A stretch of DNA of 26,270 bases from a virus. The DNA is taken from the IMG/VR virus record IMGVR_UViG_3300025276_000192, positions 1-26,270 of that record, one strand, 5' to 3'. The notes under the pieces were generated by a model, which saw nothing but the letters and a program-made list of their open reading frames with translations, searched no databases and was not told the DNA's origin. Positions 5,892-13,682 of the stretch are shown here, piece after piece. The translations under genes were made by a program, and so were the position numbers. Each line of letters starts with the position of its first letter. Positions within the stretch are counted from its first letter, which is position 1.

Positions 5892-7511
5892 GTGAAAACT
5901 AACTGTGATAAATGTGGCAGCTCAAATGCCAATGAAATATACAATGATGATAACCCAAGAACCCATTGCTTTTCATGTGGAACAACTGTATTTTTAAATG
6001 AAAGAAAACAAATGGAACTAATAGATCAAGACGATTTCCTCATCAACTCATCTATGATTGACGAGGTAAGCTCATACAATAGCTACCCAATGACTAGTCG
6101 TGGGATCTCTCAGGGTGTGGTTGATCATTTCAATGTCAAGATGTCTGTAGATATCAATGGCAAACCTCAATCACACTTCTACCCTTACACTGTTGGAGGA
6201 GAGCTGGCTGCATACAAAGAGCGTAAGCTCCCTAAAGAGTTTCGTACTCATGGAGACTTTAAGAATGTCGAATTGTTTGGACAACAGCAAGCAACTGGAG
6301 GATTTACGCTGGTCATCTGCGAAGGAGAAGTCGATGCACTCAGCGTGGCACAGGCGTACAAAGAAAAGTATGGAAGAACCTATTCTGTGGTTGCTGTACC
6401 TTCTTCATCTGCTACCTCTTGTGCTCTTGCTCAAAGGGATTGGATAAACTCCTTCAAGACTGTCGTAATTATGATGGATCAAGATGAAGCTGGCAAGAAG
6501 ATGTCTGACTTCCTAGGTAAGATGATTAAGCCGGGTAAGGCTAAGGTCGCAAAGCTACCAGAGAATGACGCAAATGCTACATTACTTAAGCATGGTTGGA
6601 AGACTCTGTTAGAGTGTGTGTGGAATGCACAAAGTTGGAACCCCTCAGGTATCGTTACAGGTAAACCTATCTGGGAACAATTCATTCAACGACAGAATGT
6701 AGAGTGTGTACCCTACCCTGATTGTTTGAATGGTTTAAATGATAAACTAAAAGGAATTAGACATGGTGAGATTACTCTATTCACTTCTGGAACTGGGAGT
6801 GGTAAGTCTACTATTATCAAAGAGATTATATTGGATCTCCTCTCGAAAACAAAAGACCGCATTGGGCTTGTCAGTTTGGAAGAGAGCGTTGGAGATACGG
6901 CAGAGAAGTTCATTGGCATGGTTCTCAAGAAGTCTCTTAATGAGGATACACCTCCGGATGAAGACGAACTTAGACAGGGTTTTGATGAAGTCTTTGGAGA
7001 CGAAAGACTAGTATTACTAGACCACCAAGGATCAGTAGGTGATGATAGTCTTATAGATAAGATTGAGTACATGGCACTGATGGGTTGTAAGTATTTAGTA
7101 CTAGACCACATAACTATTGCTGTGTCTGAGGGAAGTGATGGGTTGTCTGGTAACGAAGCCATTGACAAGTTCATGTCTGACCTACTTAAGATTGTTAAGA
7201 AGCACAACATCTGGCTTGGGTTGATCTCACACTTACGTAAAGCACAAGGTGGTAAAGCATTCGAGGATGGTAACATTGCATCCATCGATGACATCAAGGG
7301 CTCTGGTTCTATCAAACAGATATCATTTGATATCATTGCATTCTCTAGGAACCTAACAGCAGATGATGAGTATGAACGTAACACTGTTAAATTCAGAGTC
7401 TTAAAGTCTAGATTCACAGGTAAGACAGGTGATGCTGGTTCTGCTACCTACGATGCACAAACTACCCGACTTCAAAATAAAGAGGTTGGTTTTGATTACT
7501 TAACTTCATAG
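5892..7511 (+). CDS. Bifunctional DNA primase-helicase (T7 gp4-like)
   Basis: A 539-residue protein with three parts. The N-terminal zinc-binding domain has C5-x2-C8 and C26-x2-C29, for primase template recognition. The TOPRIM primase core has VICEGEVDAL and MMDQDEAGKK. The DnaB/RecA-type helicase has Walker A GTGSGKST (residues 300-307, K305), SLEESV with the likely catalytic glutamate, Walker B YLVLDHI, and the LISHLRK motif. It is slightly shorter than T7 gp4 (566 residues). It primes lagging-strand synthesis and unwinds DNA at the fork with the polymerase encoded upstream. The start is GTG at 5892; the zinc ligands begin at residue 5, so no shorter form with the zinc finger is possible. 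Confidence 0.95.
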   Translation: MKTNCDKCGSSNANEIYNDDNPRTHCFSCGTTVFLNERKQMELIDQDDFLINSSMIDEVSSYNSYPMTSRGISQGVVDHFNVKMSVDINGKPQSHFYPYTVGGELAAYKERKLPKEFRTHGDFKNVELFGQQQATGGFTLVICEGEVDALSVAQAYKEKYGRTYSVVAVPSSSATSCALAQRDWINSFKTVVIMMDQDEAGKKMSDFLGKMIKPGKAKVAKLPENDANATLLKHGWKTLLECVWNAQSWNPSGIVTGKPIWEQFIQRQNVECVPYPDCLNGLNDKLKGIRHGEITLFTSGTGSGKSTIIKEIILDLLSKTKDRIGLVSLEESVGDTAEKFIGMVLKKSLNEDTPPDEDELRQGFDEVFGDERLVLLDHQGSVGDDSLIDKIEYMALMGCKYLVLDHITIAVSEGSDGLSGNEAIDKFMSDLLKIVKKHNIWLGLISHLRKAQGGKAFEDGNIASIDDIKGSGSIKQISFDIIAFSRNLTADDEYERNTVKFRVLKSRFTGKTGDAGSATYDAQTTRLQNKEVGFDYLTS

Positions 7512-7519
7512 GAGAATAC

Positions 7520-9814
7520 ATGTCAGCAATCCAAGAGATAGTTGATTACCTTGTCAATAGGGTAGATGGTGTCAGTCCTGCACGTCGAAGACCCCATCTT
7601 GCTGGGCTCTTAATGAGATTGTCTGGAAATTATAGTGAACGTATGGAAAGGTATGTTATTAAAAGCATATCGATACTCCAAATGCAATTCACTAAGGACA
7701 CCAGCTCAAGCCCAGCTGGCACAACCACACTCACTAATGCATCTACTAAGGTAGGTCAGAGTATTGGTAAAGAACTAGACCGAGAGCCCCTCCCGTGGGG
7801 CTCTGTGGTGTCCATAGGAGACCTGTTCATAGAAGCCTTATACAACCTAGGATTTGTAGACTTGTCCTATGCTAAGACCCGTGACAGCTGCCACGTGGTG
7901 TCTGCATCACATAGGTGGTACGAGTTAGGTGTGATCCCAGATAAAGGTGGGAGCTTTCCCTTAGCCTCTACAAGTACCATAAGACCAAGGAATATATCTG
8001 GTATGATCCAGAAGATAAATGGTGTGGAAAGACCAGTCATAAAGGGGCGGGTAGAAGGAGATCCAATAGACCCCTATGCACCTTGGGTACAAGCACTTAA
8101 CAAACTACAACAGACTGCTTGGAAGATAAACAAACCAGTCTACAATGCAATGATTGAGAACAAAGAGTTGTTCCTATCTACTGATCCTATCAAAGACAAT
8201 GATGCTAAGGAGCTAAAGCGTAGGAGTAAGATGGTAGAGTGGGCATTCATCTCAGAGAAAGCACGTAAGCTATCAGAGCTAGAGGAGTTCTACCAGTACC
8301 TAGATGTGGACTATCGTGGTAGGTTCTATTACTGTGAAAGCTTTATGAACTTCCAAGGATCAGATCTAGCTAGGGGATTGTTCAAGTTTGAACACGCAAA
8401 GCCAATGACTGCAAGTGGGTTACAGTGGTTAGCTATACACACAGCCTCTGTCTTCAACATGTCTTACAGCATCGATGAGATACCTGAGTGGTGTACTGCT
8501 GACTACAAGACACACCTTGAGGGTGAGGATTTAGATAACATCTCTGTTGACAAGATGACACTAGAAGATCGCATCAGTTGGACCAACGAGTACATGGATG
8601 AGATAGTCGAAGCAGGTAAACACTCACAGTTCTCTGAGGAAGCTGAGAAGAAAGTGTCTTTCCTTGCTGCATGTGTTGAGTGGTATGAATTTGACTGTGC
8701 TTACAAAGACAATCGTATCCACATGACAAGCCTACCAATCCCTATTGATGGTAGTAACAATGGTTGGCAACACCTCGGAGCAATCTCTAAGGATGAGAAA
8801 ACTGGTGAGCTAGTAGGTCTTATCCCCTCAGAGATACAGAAAGACTTCTATGTGAAGACTGCTAAGGAGACTATAGATCTGTGTAAAGATGATCGACTCA
8901 ATAGTATCTTGTCTAGTATGCCAATGAAAAGAATACGCAAGGGGATATCTAAGCGTGGCTCTATGACTAGGGCATACTCAGCAGGCTCTAAGAAGATCGC
9001 TGAGAACATGTTCTTTGATTGTAAGTCAGAGGACTACCATACAGAGTACGGCATCACACAAGATGACTGTACTAAGTTATCTAAACTGCTGATCAAAGCA
9101 ATTGATAAGGTATGTCCAGGACCCCTAGCTACTATGAGTTACCTACAGAACCTAGCGATGTACCAATTAGGTACACATGTGAAGGTAGACTCAGAGGGAT
9201 ACGAAGCTAACACTGAGTACAGAAACCTATCTAAGATCCGTGATACCCTCATGAAAAAGAACTTCAAGACTGATGAGGATCTCTATGAGCTTAACGATGT
9301 TGTAATTAAACTTAAAGAATTTACAACAAGACTTAAGCATGGGAAGGGTAAAGATAGGATTGAATGGAGCACACCTTCAGGTTTCCATGTGATCTATGAG
9401 AAATGGATCATGCAAGATAGGAAAGCCAGAGGACGTATCAAAGGGTATGGTAACAAGACCGGACAGGTTACACACGTAGCCCTTGTGCCTACACGTATGC
9501 CAGACAGAAGAGGTTTCATCTGTGGTATGTCACCCAACTACATACATTCTATGGATGCTAGTCACATGGCTTTAGTTATCTCTGAGTGGGATGGTTCCTT
9601 TGCAGCTGTACACGACAGCTTCAGTACACATGCTGGTGATGTGGATAAACTACTAGACTTAACTAAACAAGTATTCATACGCATGTATAACTACGATAAT
9701 TACTTTGAGGTTATACGTAACTTCATAACAGATGCTGAAGACGATGTGGAACAACCTACATTGGGCAGCTTAGATATAAAGGAGATTGAAAACAGTGACT
9801 ACTTCTTCACGTAA
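7520..9814 (+). CDS. T7-type single-subunit RNA polymerase
   Basis: A 764-residue DNA-dependent RNA polymerase. Motifs, with T7 equivalents: DYRGR at D264-R268 (T7 D421-R425) followed by MNFQGSDLARGLF; motif A PIDGSNNGWQH with D410 (D537); motif B SKRGSMTRAYS with K478 (K631) and Y486 (Y639); MSPNYIHSMDASHMA; motif C VHDSF with D699 (D812). It has only about 263 residues before the DxxGR motif against about 420 in T7, so the N-terminal promoter-binding and RNA-binding region is much reduced. Position 474, equal to T7 Arg627, is lysine. It has ten cysteines. Start ATG 7520 has AGGAG upstream. Being near the operon end, it is made after the replication genes and probably transcribes the late arm. 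Confidence 0.96.
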   Translation: MSAIQEIVDYLVNRVDGVSPARRRPHLAGLLMRLSGNYSERMERYVIKSISILQMQFTKDTSSSPAGTTTLTNASTKVGQSIGKELDREPLPWGSVVSIGDLFIEALYNLGFVDLSYAKTRDSCHVVSASHRWYELGVIPDKGGSFPLASTSTIRPRNISGMIQKINGVERPVIKGRVEGDPIDPYAPWVQALNKLQQTAWKINKPVYNAMIENKELFLSTDPIKDNDAKELKRRSKMVEWAFISEKARKLSELEEFYQYLDVDYRGRFYYCESFMNFQGSDLARGLFKFEHAKPMTASGLQWLAIHTASVFNMSYSIDEIPEWCTADYKTHLEGEDLDNISVDKMTLEDRISWTNEYMDEIVEAGKHSQFSEEAEKKVSFLAACVEWYEFDCAYKDNRIHMTSLPIPIDGSNNGWQHLGAISKDEKTGELVGLIPSEIQKDFYVKTAKETIDLCKDDRLNSILSSMPMKRIRKGISKRGSMTRAYSAGSKKIAENMFFDCKSEDYHTEYGITQDDCTKLSKLLIKAIDKVCPGPLATMSYLQNLAMYQLGTHVKVDSEGYEANTEYRNLSKIRDTLMKKNFKTDEDLYELNDVVIKLKEFTTRLKHGKGKDRIEWSTPSGFHVIYEKWIMQDRKARGRIKGYGNKTGQVTHVALVPTRMPDRRGFICGMSPNYIHSMDASHMALVISEWDGSFAAVHDSFSTHAGDVDKLLDLTKQVFIRMYNYDNYFEVIRNFITDAEDDVEQPTLGSLDIKEIENSDYFFT
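9779..9784 (+). promoter_or_regulatory. Ribosome binding site for the gene at 9795
   Basis: AAGGAG inside the 3' end of the RNA polymerase gene. It is one base from a TTG at 9786, too close to serve it, and ten bases from the in-frame GTG at 9795, a workable spacing. This favours 9795 as the start. Confidence 0.6.
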
Positions 9815-10076
9815 ATCATATAATCATTTAGCACTACGAGGTGTTCAAGTAGATGATGATGAATTTATCTCTGATTGGAACACTAACCCACTGACAAAGG
9901 TAGCCCTTGACCCAGAGCTAGCTTACACAAAGGATCTCATGCCAATCATAATGGATATTGGTATCGAAGAAGACTTGAGTGGTGGTGTGATAAACGATAA
10001 ACAAGCACGACAACGTAAGCAAGAACAGATGAAAGAGTACCGAGAGCTTCTTGCAAAGAAAGGTATGCTTAAATAA
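9795..10076 (+). CDS. Hypothetical small protein downstream of RNA polymerase
   Basis: A 93-residue protein from GTG 9795 (96 residues if TTG 9786 is used). It overlaps the RNA polymerase gene by 20 bases. The middle is acidic (VDDDEF, IGIEEDL), while the C-terminus is a basic, Gln/Lys/Arg-rich helix (KQARQRKQEQMKEYR), which suggests a protein- or nucleic acid-binding helix. It has no cysteine or membrane segment. I do not recognise the family. As last gene of the operon, directly after the polymerase, it may modulate transcription, but that is only suggested by position. Confidence 0.65.
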   Translation: MTTSSRKSYNHLALRGVQVDDDEFISDWNTNPLTKVALDPELAYTKDLMPIIMDIGIEEDLSGGVINDKQARQRKQEQMKEYRELLAKKGMLK

Positions 10077-10082
10077 AATTAA

Positions 10083-10123
10083 AAAGCCCCCAAGAAAACC
10101 TTAATGGTTCTCTTGGGGGCTTT
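10083..10123. terminator. Strong bidirectional terminator at the junction of convergent arms
   Basis: AAAGCCCCCAAGA (10083-10095) pairs perfectly over 13 bases with TCTTGGGGGCTTT (10111-10123), and AACC/GGTT can extend the stem inward. ATTTTTATTT follows on the + strand and an A-rich run precedes it, giving a U-tract in both directions. It ends the replication operon on one side and the structural operon on the other, and insulates the two RNA polymerase genes from antisense transcription. Confidence 0.95.
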
Positions 10124-10131
10124 ATTTTTAT

Positions 10132-13100
10132 TTAGTGTGCATAGTACTGCAATGGAATACGTCTACCGCTTTCGGTTTCGTAACCATTCATTAGTATTTC
10201 CTTTTTCAAATCTTTCTTTGCCTGATTAGTTGAGGAAATAACTTTAGGAAGTCTATTAATTAGGTTCAATTCATTACGAAGAAGACCTTTAAAAGTTTTT
10301 AGTTGTTGAACAGTAGGTTCATTGGGTGGGTTGAATGGATCGTACCCAACTTTTTTCATCTCTAAAACAACCACTTTGGACATACGAATCTTATCGTCCC
10401 GCAGCTGCGCTTCTGTCCTAACTTTATCAGAAATGTTTGTTAGTTTGCTCATACGTCCCCAGAGATTAGCCATGTACAGATTACCACTGGCAGCAGTAGA
10501 TACCTTAAGCATCCAATCCATATAGACCCTCTCATTAACTGTGAGTTTATCGTCAGGATTCCTACCTTTCATCTTCTCTTCAAAACGTTTAGTTGCCTTA
10601 GTCAGAGAGTTACGTGCTTGTTCTAAGTAACTCCATTCAAGAGTTGCATCCATCCAGTTAAGATTAATCTCTTCTAGTGCAACGTCATAACCATTAGCAT
10701 CTACTTTAAAAGCATCATAGATAGTTAAAAGATATGCATTACCATTAGATGCCCTGTTCATCCTATCCCAAGACTTTCCAGAGGCAGTCATTGCTACGGT
10801 AGCAGCATCGACAGCTTGAATAGGTGCAACAACAGATCCACCATAGGCAAACTCACCGGGGGTACCTTCAATAGAACCATCTGAGTTTGTCCTATTGCGA
10901 ACAGCTGATGCTGTAGTCTCAGTTTCATAGTGAGCAACGTTTGTTTTAGCCCTTTCAACTTGAACACCTTCTACAAATACAGGTGAGAATGCGCCTTGAA
11001 CATTCTTTGGGCCAACAATACTCTTAAAGGTGCTCATAGAAGCTTCATCATAACCTGTAGAGGATTCACCACCAATATTGATGGCCATACCTGTTGGACC
11101 ATAGATAATAAAAGGTTCATTCATAGCAGCATGTAGTGCAGCCGCAGCCCTCATAATAGATCTAGCTTCTCTGGAAGCAGGTGTCATAATCCCTTCAAGT
11201 GATACACTATATTTCTCTAAGAGAACTTTAGCTAAGTCTCTACGTGACATAGTAGAATCTACAATAGAAAGACTTGGAGCATAAGAACTTTCAGGGTCTT
11301 CAAGAAGTTTCTGATTCATAACCTCTAAGACTTCTTCAATGTCAGTTACGAAACTTTCAATCTCCTTACCATAACCATAAGTCATGATTGTTAACTTAGC
11401 TAAATCTCTATTGTTAAACACAGCACGTGCAACATCATTCAGTTGTGGAAATAAATCCTCACTGATGTTTGACCATCCACTATCTATACTCTCATTGGCT
11501 AATCCCATAAGTCTATCACGGATATCACCATCATCTAAGAGTGTTGTTCTGTTCCCCCTAGCCCTGAGGACACCAGTGTAGTAAGCCATATTGATCTCAC
11601 CCATTTGCATACCCTGACTTGCAGGACCATTGGTCTTACCATCCATATAAGCATTGACATAACTAATAAATTGTTTATCCTTGGGGTAGTTCCTTTTAAA
11701 GTCAACGTACTTAGCGAAGTCTATCAATGTGTCCATCAGAAGTGGGCCATCTTCTTTCTTATCTTTAATCATCTTGATAATCATACTATCATAATCACTA
11801 TTTGGATCAAGGCTAAGCTGATTAAACTGTGGGAATTGTGGAGAATCTAAGGGAACCCCATTAGCAATGGCCTCAGACACAGCTTCATACTGTGCATCAG
11901 TCATTTCTAATGCTTGTTGAAGACGTTTACCATACCCATACAGTTCAGACTCTCTGGCCTTAAGCATAACTTCTCTTTGACGAGGTAAGAAAGTATCACC
12001 AGCATCTGTTATTGTATTACCTGCAGAGTCTTTAACTTTAGACAATAAGATCATGGCATACATCTGACGTAGGTTCTTCTCTTGCCTGTTTCCAGGTCTA
12101 ATAATAGCCCCTACAGGTGCTCTTGTAGCAAATCGAACAGCCTTAGATGTCACTGGGTTAAAGAAAGATTGCTGAGGTGTCAGCCTCCCCTGAAAACCTT
12201 GAACATTATAAGTAAGGTAGTTAATACCATTACGATCTTGGGCTAATGCTTGAACTTCCTGTGCTAATTTATCCATCAAATTGTTGATGTTCTCTTGTGG
12301 AATATAAAGTTCTTCATTTAGTTGTGGATTATTGTCCATCCTACGTTCCTGCATCTTAGCAGCAGCATTAAATTTGTTCATTCTTGATTGACCAACATTG
12401 TTGATCTCAGCCTGCCAAGTAGTGTGGTCATTGGACAAGAGTGTAGCTAACGCAGTAGAATATAAGATTTTCATACGTTGCTTATCAACCACATGACCTA
12501 CCTGACCTAAGTTATTAATAGCTTCTTCAATAATCTTACCCATCTTCTGACCAGAATTACCACCAGACACTGCCCTAACTACATTCTTACCAACATCAGT
12601 ATCAACCATTTGGTTAGGTGTTTTCTGAGGTCTCACTATTTGACGAGGAAAAAGTTTCTTACGATCAAGCTCACCTTCTTTAATAGCTGCCTCACCTTCT
12701 GCAGAAAGTGTATATACTTTTTGCCGAGTATTTGGATCAGTAGAGGTTGTGACCAGTGTTGGGTTAGAGTCTGCCCATAACTGTTTGAACGCAGCGCCAA
12801 GTGTCTCAGCCTCCTTACGGTTCAGTTTATCTGGTGAAGCTAATGCTTGAACCATAGGATCAGTCTCAGGCACACCCTGACTTATCATAGCCTGCCTATT
12901 CCTACGCTGATACTCAAGATGTATCCTGTTACCTATCTGCCCGTTACCTTCAGCAAGTGTAAGCGTTTGGTTTACACCTTCCTTAGGTACAGATGTGTCT
13001 CCCATTGCCTCTGAAACAGGGTCAACAGTGCTTTCCATATTACCACCAAAAACATCCTCAACAATAGCAGAAGCAATTTGAGTATACATTAGATTAGGTA

Positions 13101-13680
13101 TCTTCATACCACTCTCAGATTCTATAATTGCATCTGCCCTACTGATAGCAGCTACGATATTACCATCAGCGGTCTCAGCGATAGCGTCTGCAAGTGCTGG
13201 ACCTGATACAGGAGATTTACCTTGGGTTAGTGGGTAAGCTGCATTCCCAAGGGCTGTTAAGTTTAACCCAAGGTTACCATGATTTACATTCTTAAAAAGA
13301 GTCTTTGCACGAGATCTAATATTACCACCAGCTTCAGATTGTGCTGCAACAGATAACTCTTGTTTCCTAACAGGGGGTGTGACCCGTCTATACCTTTGGT
13401 TACCAGTCTGAGCATTGGTAGCCATGTCAGGAACTAAGAATCTGTCATCATTACTTTGTTGTTCTGGGTTAATTAAATCAGGCGCTAACCCAGATGCAGC
13501 CTGTGTGATCTCTGCAATTTGTTCTGGAGTAGTGTTAGCAATATCTTGTAGGATGCCTGATGAGGCAGGTGAAGATGCAGGTTGTTGAGGGACTACCTCT
13601 TCCTCCTGCCTAACAAATCGATCTTCTAAAGATTGAGAGGGGAGCTCAGCACTCCCCCCTTTAATTATTGGTATCGCCAT
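10132..13680 (-). CDS. Diverged single-subunit RNA polymerase, probable virion-packaged (N4 vRNAP-like)
   Basis: An 1182-residue protein. In order it shows F496-Q-G-R499 followed by SFFNP (counterpart of T7 DxxGR...FNP); motif A MDGKTNGPAS with D680; motif B NRDLAKLTIMTYGYG with R758, K762, Y770 and G771, an exact match to the T7 Rx3Kx7YG spacing; APIQAVDAA (D958), like the APNFVHS element; and motif C TIYDAF with D989. Spacings are R499-D680 181, D680-K762 82 and K762-D989 227. About 495 residues precede the core, starting with a low-complexity Pro/Gln/Ser region. Its length is similar to the N4 vRNAP central domain. It has no cysteine. It is the last gene of the structural operon, beside ejection proteins, and starts two bases after its neighbour behind AAGGAGA. 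It was probably injected with DNA; activity and packaging are inferred. Confidence 0.82.
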   Translation of the reverse strand: MAIPIIKGGSAELPSQSLEDRFVRQEEEVVPQQPASSPASSGILQDIANTTPEQIAEITQAASGLAPDLINPEQQSNDDRFLVPDMATNAQTGNQRYRRVTPPVRKQELSVAAQSEAGGNIRSRAKTLFKNVNHGNLGLNLTALGNAAYPLTQGKSPVSGPALADAIAETADGNIVAAISRADAIIESESGMKIPNLMYTQIASAIVEDVFGGNMESTVDPVSEAMGDTSVPKEGVNQTLTLAEGNGQIGNRIHLEYQRRNRQAMISQGVPETDPMVQALASPDKLNRKEAETLGAAFKQLWADSNPTLVTTSTDPNTRQKVYTLSAEGEAAIKEGELDRKKLFPRQIVRPQKTPNQMVDTDVGKNVVRAVSGGNSGQKMGKIIEEAINNLGQVGHVVDKQRMKILYSTALATLLSNDHTTWQAEINNVGQSRMNKFNAAAKMQERRMDNNPQLNEELYIPQENINNLMDKLAQEVQALAQDRNGINYLTYNVQGFQGRLTPQQSFFNPVTSKAVRFATRAPVGAIIRPGNRQEKNLRQMYAMILLSKVKDSAGNTITDAGDTFLPRQREVMLKARESELYGYGKRLQQALEMTDAQYEAVSEAIANGVPLDSPQFPQFNQLSLDPNSDYDSMIIKMIKDKKEDGPLLMDTLIDFAKYVDFKRNYPKDKQFISYVNAYMDGKTNGPASQGMQMGEINMAYYTGVLRARGNRTTLLDDGDIRDRLMGLANESIDSGWSNISEDLFPQLNDVARAVFNNRDLAKLTIMTYGYGKEIESFVTDIEEVLEVMNQKLLEDPESSYAPSLSIVDSTMSRRDLAKVLLEKYSVSLEGIMTPASREARSIMRAAAALHAAMNEPFIIYGPTGMAINIGGESSTGYDEASMSTFKSIVGPKNVQGAFSPVFVEGVQVERAKTNVAHYETETTASAVRNRTNSDGSIEGTPGEFAYGGSVVAPIQAVDAATVAMTASGKSWDRMNRASNGNAYLLTIYDAFKVDANGYDVALEEINLNWMDATLEWSYLEQARNSLTKATKRFEEKMKGRNPDDKLTVNERVYMDWMLKVSTAASGNLYMANLWGRMSKLTNISDKVRTEAQLRDDKIRMSKVVVLEMKKVGYDPFNPPNEPTVQQLKTFKGLLRNELNLINRLPKVISSTNQAKKDLKKEILMNGYETESGRRIPLQYYAH

Positions 13681-13682
13681 TA

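Noticed and set aside
6713-7417. Long open frame antisense to the primase-helicase
   Set aside because: Ser/Leu-rich shadow of a well-conserved coding sequence, with no ribosome site or family resemblance.
9786-9794. TTG start for the gene after RNA polymerase
   Set aside because: The AAGGAG is only one base away; GTG 9795 has workable spacing.
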